A stretch of DNA of 28,453 bases from positions 1 through 28,453 of the forward strand of contig USOQ01000030.1 in the NCBI GenBank assembly GCA_900556395.1. Reading direction: 5' to 3'. Position 1 is the stretch's first letter. Every line of letters begins with the position of its first letter. The notes under the pieces are model-generated. The model was not told the DNA's origin. It made no database searches and was given only the letters and a program-made list of their open reading frames with translations. Shown here piece after piece: positions 16,266-23,425 of the stretch. Source of the DNA: Candidatus Segatella caccae. GTDB lineage: Bacteria > Bacteroidota > Bacteroidia > Bacteroidales > Bacteroidaceae. A program made the translations under genes and the position numbers.

Positions 16266-16738
16266 TGAAACTATACCATGGAACTAACATTGATTTCTTC
16301 GAAATAGATTTCAAAAAATGTAAACCTAACAAGGACTTTGGATGTGGATTCTATCTGACTGATATTAAGCAACAAGCAGTAGATATGGCAATCAGGCGCG
16401 CAAAATTCGAAGACAAAGGCTCTCCTGTAGTACAAGAATATGAATTTGACGAAAGTCTTCTCACGTCAGATGAGTTGAGGGTTAAAATCTTTGACGGAAT
16501 ATCCAACGACTGGGCACAATTTATTGTTGCTAATAGAAATGCAAAAGGCAAGAGAATACACAATTACGATGTTGTGGTTGGTCCTATTGCTGACGATGGA
16601 GTTGTTTTTCAAATCAATTTGTTTATGATGCATTTCATAACTATCGAAGAACTTGTAAAACGGTTGGAGTTTAAGAAGTTAAACAGCCAATATTTTTTTG
16701 GAACAGAACTGGCAATTTCAAAACTAAAAAGATTATGA
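16265..16738 (+). CDS. DUF3990 ADP-ribosyltransferase-like protein, candidate toxin
   Basis: A 157-residue cytosolic protein. It opens KLYHGTNIDFFEID, continues DFGCGFYLTDIKQQAVDMA (about 27-45) and later has NYDVVVGPIADDGV and SQYFFGTELAISKL. These are the marks of DUF3990, which belongs to the ADP-ribosyltransferase fold group: YHGT corresponds to the H motif and GFYLT to the second strand. Activity is not proven for this family; the third catalytic residue cannot be assigned by eye. The gene overlaps both neighbours (TGATG upstream, ATGA downstream), so the three proteins are made together. The cassette is more AT-rich than the flanking genes, which suggests acquisition by transfer. A toxin role targeting nucleic acid or protein is inference. 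Confidence 0.75.
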   Translation: MKLYHGTNIDFFEIDFKKCKPNKDFGCGFYLTDIKQQAVDMAIRRAKFEDKGSPVVQEYEFDESLLTSDELRVKIFDGISNDWAQFIVANRNAKGKRIHNYDVVVGPIADDGVVFQINLFMMHFITIEELVKRLEFKKLNSQYFFGTELAISKLKRL

Positions 16739-16980
16739 AGCAATATAATAATGAAATAGAGTTTATTATAAATTGTGATGTAGAAAAGATCGTTTCCCTT
16801 CTGCAAGAAGACTATGGTATGACTATCCTTGATGCTTTCGATACCATTTATAATTCCAAAATCTACAAAAAACTCATAGATACAGAGACAGGATTGTATA
16901 TTCAAAGTCCTCTCTATATTTACGAATACCTGAAAGAAGAAATAGGTGAGCCCAAAATGGCTCTTACCACCACAACCTAA
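16735..16980 (+). CDS. Small protein of unknown function, third gene of the cassette
   Basis: An 81-residue protein whose ATG overlaps the DUF3990 stop (ATGA). It starts MKQYNNEIEFIINCDVEKI and includes DYGMTILDAFDTIYNSK and GLYIQSPLYIYEYLKEEI. It is predicted mostly helical and acidic, with no signal peptide or membrane segment. I do not recognise the family; the opening NEIEFIINC vaguely recalls DUF3791 N-termini, but the EHTLSL motif is missing. Strict coupling to the DUF3990 gene suggests it acts with it, perhaps as a second antitoxin or a partner. No hairpin terminator is evident directly after its stop. Confidence 0.65.
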   Translation: MKQYNNEIEFIINCDVEKIVSLLQEDYGMTILDAFDTIYNSKIYKKLIDTETGLYIQSPLYIYEYLKEEIGEPKMALTTTT

Positions 16981-17301
16981 ACGTTCAATACTTAAATCTC
17001 ATCCACATATCCTTGATATTAATAATGAATTTCTTTTGTGCCATCAACGTTGGTAAACCGATTTTGTAATCCTATTCCTCGTTCTGTCCAGAAGAAATTA
17101 CAACCGAGAATGTTTGTTTAGGTGTATTGCTTGTCAGCAAGGGAATATGCCTATGATACAGGTTTTGTTTTCTCTGCATTGTTACGAACGCCCCCTGCCA
17201 TGCGCAATGAATCCGTTGCCGTTTCCTCATATTATATTTAAGATGTTGACCTCGTTTTTCGTTTAAGGTCACAATTTGTGACCTTAAACGTGTGCCAACG
17301 C
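16981..17301. other. Non-coding gap with a 31-bp palindrome at its right end
   Basis: This 321-base gap lies between the convergent cassette and GH115-like gene. A 66-codon minus-strand frame (17072-17272) crosses it but has no promoter, no recognisable product, and begins inside the palindrome, so I do not call it. Apart from the palindrome at 17260-17290 I see no terminator with a T-run and no RNA gene. Confidence 0.5.
17260..17290. repeat. 31-bp perfect palindrome with 15-bp arms
   Basis: CGTTTAAGGTCACAA (17260-17274), one central T, then the exact reverse complement to 17290. No T-run follows on either strand, and the one-base spacer would force a hairpin to lose its inner pairs. It lies 11 bp downstream of the GH115-like gene's stop. 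Possible roles: protein binding site, recombination site or weak bidirectional terminator. Confidence 0.8.
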
Positions 17302-19314
17302 TTACTTCTTATTGACGGTAGGAATGACGTAATACTCACGGTCGACATCAAAGTCGAGGACCCATTGGTCGAGGATTACGGAGTCGTCGAGAGCGGTGAT
17401 TTCTATGGTATGATCGCCCTTGTCAAGGGTAACGAAGATGCTCTTCAATGTCTGTCCGCGCCAGATGGCACTCTTCCATGCAGAAGAGTTGTAAGCGTCG
17501 TGTAGTGAGATAATGACAGGTTCGTCTTGGTCTATGCGAATGCTTACCTGCTGGTTGCCTTTGTTGCCTACATAGTCGGGGAGGGAAGCAAGGGTGAAGC
17601 GAGCATCGCCTCCCTTCAGGATGCTGAAGTTGTAGTGTAGGGTAGACTTCTTAGGCAACAAGACACACTGGTTGCTATGACCTATCAGCGGAATCAGTGT
17701 GGTAGGTCTTTCTCCTGATATACTTTTCCACTCGTAGGCATTCTTGGCAATGATTTCGTTGCTCATAGCTCGTAAGGGCTTGAGGTCGGAAGAGCGGTTG
17801 AAGGCATCCTTTTTATATAGGCTTACCTCTTCGTTGTTCAGACGGCCTGGCAACTGGGGCATCTGTAAGGCTCCATCGTTGGGGTCGATAATGTTGCGCC
17901 ATTTGCCTTTCCCTATGTTGCAGTAGTGTTGTACCAAAACTTTGAGTTGTTGGTAGGCGTGAAGACTGAGGGCTGCAGCAGCCTTGGCTTCATCGTCCTT
18001 GTCGAACAGACCTGGGCGGGCAATATGGCGTGCTTCCTGTGACTCTAATTCTTTTTCTGCAACGAGAGCAGCCGAGAAGATGGGGTATTTCACTAATTGG
18101 AAAAATACATCATTCGATTCCTTGGGTATAGAGCGTTCTATCTTCTTCACCTTCTCCTTGAGTTGGTCGTAGGCATAGAGATAACGTTCCAATTCGTTGC
18201 CGAACTCTCCCGAATGAAATTCCATGTTGCCGAAAGGCATAATCATGTACTCTGGCTGGCGGATAGAGGTGAGGCGATAATATTCCTTCATGATGGGAAG
18301 GAGCTGCTTACCAAGATCATTACCTAACTGGTTGGAGAGCCATGTCTGAAGATGGTGGGTGAGAGTGGAGGGTGTGACACTCTGATGGTTCCATGCTAAG
18401 TCCATGACGAGTTGCAGTTGATAGGCGGCACTCTGTGGATCATATACGTTGGCAATATAGGCTTCGTGCTTCTCATCCATCTCGTTCAGTATCAAGCCTG
18501 GGGCACTCGTCCTTAGCCATAGTTGCGGATTACTCCAAAGGGTCTTGATGTCGTTGATGGAGTGGCGGTGCTTCTTATGCTTTTTGCCTTGCACCTCTTG
18601 CAACTTGTGTCCAGAACCGATGATGAGGTCGAAACTGTCGGTCACGGCTTTGTCGTAGATAACTTCGTGATGAGTACCTTCTTGCCATAGGGTGTTGGCA
18701 CGTAAGCGTAGCATGAGGCGGGCGATGCTGCTGGCATTGCGGTTGCTCATCCAGCGAGAGGAATTGAGCACCAAACCGCGGTATTCGGTATCAGGAAACT
18801 GTAGATTTTCATAACCCGTCTTCGTGCCTAAGGTGCTTTGTCGCTGTGGTTTGCAACCACTCCAATCGTTCCAAGGAGATACGCCAGCCATGCGCGAGAG
18901 CTCCAGTATGCCGTAAGCGGTACCACGGGCATCGCTACCTACGACGATGACTTTTCCGCTACGGGTGCAGATGTAGAAAGCATCTTTCTTGGTGATGAAG
19001 CGATGGATGGGGAGACCGAGTTTTTCGAGAACTGCAAACTCCTTGTTGCTGAGTTGGTCTATTTGGAATATCTGTATCGGTGCATTGGTTTTCTCCTTGG
19101 CTGCATGACCCGTCACGACTTGCATGTCGTGGGCAAAGAGCTGTAGAGCTATCTTGACAACATCGGATGTCTTGGCGTTGATAGAATAATATATTTGTGA
19201 ATGGCTGTCGGTCCAGTATACCTTGTTAGTGGCAGCCTGGACTTTGAGGGGTGTGCCGCACAGGGTAATGGCGGCTATGATGAGGGTTGTTATGGTTTGT
19301 ATTTTGCGTTTCAT
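17302..19314 (-). CDS. Secreted GH115-like protein with a shortened catalytic domain
   Basis: A 670-residue exported protein (signal peptide ends near KVQA, residue 27). The N-terminal domain carries the GH115-type stretch VIVVGSDARGTAYGILELSR then MAGVSPWNDW (123-151). YRGLVLNSS (178-186) begins the TIM-barrel part, and a C-terminal beta-sandwich follows from about 555. GH115 enzymes are alpha-glucuronidases that trim (methyl)glucuronic acid from xylan. Known members are usually 800 residues or more; here about 45 residues separate IIGSGHKLQ (231-239) from NVYDPQSAAYQLQLVMDLAW (289-308), where the family has a much longer catalytic stretch. The DWG-type and HCEPM-type motifs are replaced. 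It may be inactive or altered. ATG 19314 is chosen over the in-frame ATG at 19338 because of the signal peptide and the -7 box at 19320-19327. Confidence 0.75.
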   Translation of the reverse strand: MKRKIQTITTLIIAAITLCGTPLKVQAATNKVYWTDSHSQIYYSINAKTSDVVKIALQLFAHDMQVVTGHAAKEKTNAPIQIFQIDQLSNKEFAVLEKLGLPIHRFITKKDAFYICTRSGKVIVVGSDARGTAYGILELSRMAGVSPWNDWSGCKPQRQSTLGTKTGYENLQFPDTEYRGLVLNSSRWMSNRNASSIARLMLRLRANTLWQEGTHHEVIYDKAVTDSFDLIIGSGHKLQEVQGKKHKKHRHSINDIKTLWSNPQLWLRTSAPGLILNEMDEKHEAYIANVYDPQSAAYQLQLVMDLAWNHQSVTPSTLTHHLQTWLSNQLGNDLGKQLLPIMKEYYRLTSIRQPEYMIMPFGNMEFHSGEFGNELERYLYAYDQLKEKVKKIERSIPKESNDVFFQLVKYPIFSAALVAEKELESQEARHIARPGLFDKDDEAKAAAALSLHAYQQLKVLVQHYCNIGKGKWRNIIDPNDGALQMPQLPGRLNNEEVSLYKKDAFNRSSDLKPLRAMSNEIIAKNAYEWKSISGERPTTLIPLIGHSNQCVLLPKKSTLHYNFSILKGGDARFTLASLPDYVGNKGNQQVSIRIDQDEPVIISLHDAYNSSAWKSAIWRGQTLKSIFVTLDKGDHTIEITALDDSVILDQWVLDFDVDREYYVIPTVNKK

Positions 19315-19319
19315 TCTTG

Positions 19320-19327
19320 CAAAGTTA
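19320..19327 (-). promoter_or_regulatory. -7 box of the GH115-like gene, next to its ATG
   Basis: TAACTTTG on the minus strand ends 5 nt before the ATG at 19314; no TTG at -33. The position implies a leaderless or nearly leaderless transcript. Confidence 0.55.
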
Positions 19328-19387
19328 CATAAAAGCACGAAAAATCAGTCATTCCCAGCGCACTAACTGCAATAATTTAGTTTTTAT

Positions 19388-19418
19388 TTGCTTATTCGTG
19401 ATTTAATGCGTAATTTTG
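19388..19418 (+). promoter_or_regulatory. Promoter of the Mrp gene
   Basis: TTG at 19388-19390, 20-nt spacer, TAATTTTG at 19411-19418. It overlaps the TTG-initiated upstream extension of the Mrp frame and so supports the ATG at 19443. Confidence 0.8.
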
Positions 19419-19442
19419 CAGCAAAAATTTATAGATAAACAG

Positions 19443-20540
19443 ATGACATTATATCCTAAGTTGATTATGGATGCACTGGCTACGGTGGTGTATCCTGGCA
19501 CCAAGAAGAACTTGGTGGAAAGCGGAATGGTGGCAGATCAACCAGCCATCGACGGAATGAAGGTGAAGGTAATATTGGTGTTTCCACGCGATACCGATCC
19601 TTTCCTGAAGAGTACGGTAAAGGCAGCTGAGGCTGCCATACACTATCATATATCGAAGGACGTAGAGGTGGAGATTGTCACCGAGTTTAAGTCGGCACCA
19701 CGCCCAGAAGTGGGTAAGATGCTGCCACAGGTAAAGAACATCATCGCCGTAAGTTCAGGTAAAGGTGGTGTAGGTAAAAGTACGGTTTCTGCCAATCTTG
19801 CCATTGCCTTAGCGAAGTTGGGCTACAAGGTGGGATTGCTCGATACCGATATCTTCGGTCCTTCTATGCCCAAGATGTTTGGTGTGGAGGATGCACGTCC
19901 TTACTCGGTACACAAGGATGGACGCGACCTCATCGAACCTATTGAGAAATATGGGGTGAAGTTGCTCAGCATCGGTTTCTTCGTGAGCCCTACTACCGCT
20001 ACTCTTTGGCGTGGCGGTATGGCTTGCTCGGCACTAAAACAACTCATAGCTGATGCTGACTGGGACGAGTTGGACTACTTTATCCTTGATACGCCTCCTG
20101 GAACGAGCGACATTCACCTTACCTTGTTGCAAACTCTTGCCATCACAGGAGCCATTATTGTGAGCACACCGCAGCAAGTGGCACTGGCTGATGCACGCAA
20201 GGGTATCGACATGTATCAGAACGACAAGGTGAATGTGCCTATCTTGGGATTGGTAGAAAACATGGCATACTTTACTCCTGCCGAACTGCCCGAGAACAAG
20301 TACTATATCTTTGGCAAGGAAGGCTGTAAAAATCTTGCAAAGGAGATGAATGTGCCTTTGCTCGCACAGATTCCTATCGTGCAGGGCATCTGCGAGGGTG
20401 GTGATGACGGCGCTCCCGCTGCTACCAAGGTGGATACCATTACGGGACAAGCCTTCTTGAGTCTTGCACAGAGCGTAGTGACAGTAGTAAACCGCAGAAA
20501 TAAGGAACAGGCTCCTACCAAGATCGTAGGAACCAAATAA
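19443..20540 (+). CDS. mrp: Mrp/NBP35 (ApbC) family iron-sulfur cluster carrier ATPase
   Basis: A 365-residue cytosolic P-loop ATPase that stores and hands over Fe-S clusters. An N-terminal MIP18/DUF59-like domain (about 1-85) precedes the deviant Walker A SGKGGVGKST (105-114), then LLDTDIFGPSMPKMFG and LDTPPGTSDIHLTLLQ. The position that holds the cluster-binding CxxC in many Mrp proteins reads ENMAYFTPAELPENKYYIFG, without cysteines; as far as I know this is usual in Bacteroidetes homologues, so cluster binding may differ. The start is set at 19443 because the longer frame begins with a TTG inside the -7 box. Followed by an inverted repeat at 20556-20591. Confidence 0.93.
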   Translation: MTLYPKLIMDALATVVYPGTKKNLVESGMVADQPAIDGMKVKVILVFPRDTDPFLKSTVKAAEAAIHYHISKDVEVEIVTEFKSAPRPEVGKMLPQVKNIIAVSSGKGGVGKSTVSANLAIALAKLGYKVGLLDTDIFGPSMPKMFGVEDARPYSVHKDGRDLIEPIEKYGVKLLSIGFFVSPTTATLWRGGMACSALKQLIADADWDELDYFILDTPPGTSDIHLTLLQTLAITGAIIVSTPQQVALADARKGIDMYQNDKVNVPILGLVENMAYFTPAELPENKYYIFGKEGCKNLAKEMNVPLLAQIPIVQGICEGGDDGAPAATKVDTITGQAFLSLAQSVVTVVNRRNKEQAPTKIVGTK

Positions 20541-20768
20541 GAAGAAACACGTTTTAGTGACGGTGAAAAAATAAAGTTTTTTCCCGTCACTTAAAGCGGT
20601 CTGCCCAAGTCGTGGAGAATGATAGTTTTTTTAAAAAAACGTCTTGAATGAGAATGAATGATAAAGCATCTCAAAGCGATGTTTATTTCTGTCATTCTAA
20701 TTACTTCTGAAGAGCAATAATGAAAAATCTCAAAATCTTGAATTCTTGATTAAAAATATATCTATAAT
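20541..20768. other. Gap with a hairpin (20556-20591) and a 16-bp A/T palindrome
   Basis: AGTGACGG (20556-20563) pairs with CCGTCACT (20584-20591), and the A and T runs inside extend the stem. It probably ends the mrp transcript, although no T-run follows it. GTTTTTTTAAAAAAAC (20625-20640) is a perfect palindrome. The rest shows no gene. Confidence 0.5.
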
Positions 20769-20808
20769 AAAAAAGTTAGGAATGTAGACAAACATTCCTA
20801 ACTTTTTT
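20769..20808. terminator. Bidirectional intrinsic terminator of the efflux operon
   Basis: GTTAGGAATG (20775-20784) pairs with CATTCCTAAC (20793-20802); the stem is flanked by an A-run and a T-run, so it terminates in both directions. It overlaps the stop codon of the last permease gene. Confidence 0.9.
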
Positions 20809-22063
20809 ATTTGTGTTCTGTTTCTGCTTCATCCTCTTCTTCTGCCACTTCTGCAGTAAGATTAGCCTTGAGTCTTGCATAGCGTAACTGCTGTCTGAAT
20901 ATTAGACAGGTGGCAAGGAAATAGACACCTGCCTGTATCCAGAGAGCACGGAACTCGGTGAGAATGTCTGAAAGCGAAGCGCCCATGCTGCTGATTCTGA
21001 GGAATCCTCTGATGCCGAATGTGGATGGGAATACCCAAGAGAAGCCTTGCCAGAAAGAAGGCATATTGCTCAGTGGCCATGAAACACCCGTCATAAAGAG
21101 TAAGGGTACAGAGGTGAATACCACTAAGAGCATCACATTCTCACGGTATCTTACCAAGCACGAAAGCATCAGACCGAAGAAGACGCACGATAAGATATAT
21201 GGCAAGAGGAAACCGAGAATGGTAGTCCATGTCACCATACTTACGAAACCAAACAGTTTAGGCACTACCAATGTCAGATACATACCCAACACGGCATAAA
21301 CCATGAAATAAACCAGTGCCTTGCCGAATACGATGCGGTAAATACCACCATAATGCTTGCTCACGGGAATTAATTCTCGGTTTCGGTTGAGTTCTCTTGA
21401 AGTACCAGCAGCCATTCCGATACCCAACAACATGGTTTGTTGCAAGATGAGAACCAATACTGCAGGCAAGATGGCATTGCCATATCCCATGGTGGTGTTG
21501 AAAATCGGAACCTCATCAAAGGCTAATGGTTCGGTAGTTATTTCATCGTCTCTATTGGTAAAACCACCAGCTTGGGATATCTGAATGCCCGAATTGAGGT
21601 GGCTTGCCACACCTTGTGCCGTCTGATAAATGGCCTTATAGGTAAGCATCAAGCTCATGTCGCAGTAGACACCCACGTGTGCCTGTTCGCCACGATTCAA
21701 CTTGGTGTCGAAATCGGCAGGAAAATAGAGTATGCCGTGTACGGCTTGCTTCTGCACCAGCTGCTTTGCCTCGTCGAGACTATTGCAAAAGTAGGTGGCC
21801 TTAGCGTCAGACGAGGCATCGTAATCGCGAATAAACTCTCGTGAAGTATGGCTGTGGCTCATGTCTACAATAGCCGTATCCACTTCTCTCACCACCTCGT
21901 TGTTGTAGATCCACGAGTAGAGAAGCGGGTAGCCTAATGGTACCAAAATACAGAAAATGAGTACACCCTCGTCACGAAATACATTGCGCATCTCGGTCTT
22001 CCAGATGTAGCACATGTCCCATATGCCATTAATAATCTTATATAATAAACTACTTTTTAACAT
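20807..22063 (-). CDS. ABC-2 type permease, second of two
   Basis: A 418-residue inner-membrane subunit of an ABC-2 exporter (ABC2_membrane_3/YhhJ-YbhR type). One membrane helix near residues 33-52 (GVLIFCILVPLGYPLLYSW) is followed by a large periplasmic domain (about 60-210) and a C-terminal set of about five helices starting near NAILPAVLVLILQQTM. The tail is acidic (EVAEEEDEAETEHK). No Walker motifs are present. It is the last gene of the TolC-HlyD-permease-permease operon, ending in the terminator at 20769-20808. A second, out-of-frame ATG 16 nt upstream lies in a duplicated start region. Confidence 0.9.
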   Translation of the reverse strand: MLKSSLLYKIINGIWDMCYIWKTEMRNVFRDEGVLIFCILVPLGYPLLYSWIYNNEVVREVDTAIVDMSHSHTSREFIRDYDASSDAKATYFCNSLDEAKQLVQKQAVHGILYFPADFDTKLNRGEQAHVGVYCDMSLMLTYKAIYQTAQGVASHLNSGIQISQAGGFTNRDDEITTEPLAFDEVPIFNTTMGYGNAILPAVLVLILQQTMLLGIGMAAGTSRELNRNRELIPVSKHYGGIYRIVFGKALVYFMVYAVLGMYLTLVVPKLFGFVSMVTWTTILGFLLPYILSCVFFGLMLSCLVRYRENVMLLVVFTSVPLLFMTGVSWPLSNMPSFWQGFSWVFPSTFGIRGFLRISSMGASLSDILTEFRALWIQAGVYFLATCLIFRQQLRYARLKANLTAEVAEEEDEAETEHK

Positions 22064-22155
22064 TGAACTCTTTTAACATTGAACTTTATGATTAGTAAAG
22101 CCGTTGAATACTTCGTACTTCCCTCTTCGTTCTTCACTCTTCACTCTTCACTTTC
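22064..22155 (-). repeat. Intergenic repeat between the two permease genes
   Basis: In mRNA sense the gap starts with AGTGAAGA units after the stop codon and ends with a 16-nt tandem duplication carrying the start codon context AGTTCAATGTTAAAA. The middle part (TTCAAC..C.TTACT.ATCAT.AAGTTCAA) is shared with the gap at 23320-23419, so the two gaps look homologous. Confidence 0.65.
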
Positions 22156-23319
22156 CTACGGCAAATACTTGTAAACCAACATGGCCTTCTTGATATTCCA
22201 AATGGTGAGCATAGGCAGTGCACAGAAGAGCACCAGGGCGCACCAGTGAAGCATGGCATCGCTCATGGGAAAATCATTGAAGATATTCATTTGGTAAATC
22301 ATGTAGTAGTGGCGCATGGGGAAGAGCTGTCCGATAGCCTGTATGGGAGAATCCATAGAGAAAAGCGGATAGGTGGCTCCACAGATAGAGAAACTGACAA
22401 CGCCCCAGAGCGAACAGATGCTCATAGACATACGCAAGGAAGGCATCAGACCGAAGGCAAAGATGCCAAAACACTGGCATGATAACACACTCAGTATACC
22501 TAAAAGTATGATGGGAAGAACGCCACCAGGATGAGGAAATCCCAATACATAGTAGATGTAGAACTCGAATAGGAGGAAGATACTCAAGAAGATGAGTGTC
22601 TGTGGAAGCATCTTGCCTGCGATGGCGAGATATGGATTGTTGTTGGCTATTCGCATCCAGTCTCTTGCTCTATTAAACTTCAATTCTGTTCCTATAGAAT
22701 AAGGTGTAATCAGGAAGATAAACAACATAATGATTCCTGGCACCATCACGCTCGATAGATAGTAGTTGTAGTTGGCGTAGGGGTTGCCTATCATGTGCAG
22801 GTCTACCGCGATGGGTTGTAGAAATGTCATGATCTCATTATTGGTCTTTCCCAATGCTGAAAGCTTAGCCATGCCAGCTGCAGCGCCTCCAAGAGTGGAA
22901 ATGGTCTTCAAGTCTCTGAAGAGTAAGGAACCTGCTGCCAGTGAGACACTGCTGTAATAGAACGATATCTTGGGCTGGTTGGATGTCATTAAGCCACGTT
23001 CTGTCCCTTCTGGAATCAGGAGAAAAGCGTAAATCTCATTGCGCTGGATGGCTTTGCGGGCTTCTGCCATGTTCTCGTAATGCGAAACTACCTTGGTGGT
23101 TTGGAAGGCATCGAGTTTATGGATAAGCTGGCGAGAGGTGGCAGAGTAGTCTTGGTCTACTACACCAACGGGCATGTCGGTGGGTACGCCTTCTTTCATC
23201 AGGCTGGTGAAAAAAAGCATGACGACAATGGGGAATATCACCATACAGAAGAGATAGATGGGGTTCTTCAGCATGATGCCACATTCGCGCAGGGCAATAT
23301 GATATAATTTCTTAAACAT
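22156..23319 (-). CDS. ABC-2 type permease, first of two
   Basis: A 387-residue inner-membrane protein of the same ABC2_membrane_3 class as its downstream neighbour. An N-terminal helix (about 17-39, NPIYLFCMVIFPIVVMLFF) precedes an extracytoplasmic domain, and about five helices follow from VMVPGIIMLFIFLITPY. Two different permeases would form the membrane half of a heterodimeric exporter like YbhS-YbhR. There is no ATP-binding domain in this protein or anywhere else in the operon. The stop codon is followed at once by AGTGAAGA repeats. Confidence 0.9.
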   Translation of the reverse strand: MFKKLYHIALRECGIMLKNPIYLFCMVIFPIVVMLFFTSLMKEGVPTDMPVGVVDQDYSATSRQLIHKLDAFQTTKVVSHYENMAEARKAIQRNEIYAFLLIPEGTERGLMTSNQPKISFYYSSVSLAAGSLLFRDLKTISTLGGAAAGMAKLSALGKTNNEIMTFLQPIAVDLHMIGNPYANYNYYLSSVMVPGIIMLFIFLITPYSIGTELKFNRARDWMRIANNNPYLAIAGKMLPQTLIFLSIFLLFEFYIYYVLGFPHPGGVLPIILLGILSVLSCQCFGIFAFGLMPSLRMSMSICSLWGVVSFSICGATYPLFSMDSPIQAIGQLFPMRHYYMIYQMNIFNDFPMSDAMLHWCALVLFCALPMLTIWNIKKAMLVYKYLP

Positions 23320-23425
23320 AAAAGTTATGTGCTTTGAACTTAATGATGAGTAAAGGTTGTTGAATTGGCTTTCCCTTCGGACGCCAAACGTTGTTTCTTC
23401 ACTTTACACTCTTCGTTCTTCACTT
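23320..23425 (-). repeat. Intergenic repeat between the HlyD and first permease genes
   Basis: In mRNA sense it begins with AGTGAAGAACGAAG, the first TGA of which is the HlyD stop codon, and contains TTGGC...GCCAA that can form a small hairpin. The segment before the next start resembles the corresponding part of 22064-22155. Confidence 0.65.

Noticed and set aside
17072..17272. 66-codon minus-strand open frame in the gap right of the cassette
   Set aside because: No promoter box, no recognised family, and its start lies inside the 31-bp palindrome; more likely a chance frame.
20556..20591. Standard intrinsic terminator after mrp
   Set aside because: The stem is good, but no T-run follows the 3' arm; described only as a hairpin that may still stop transcription.
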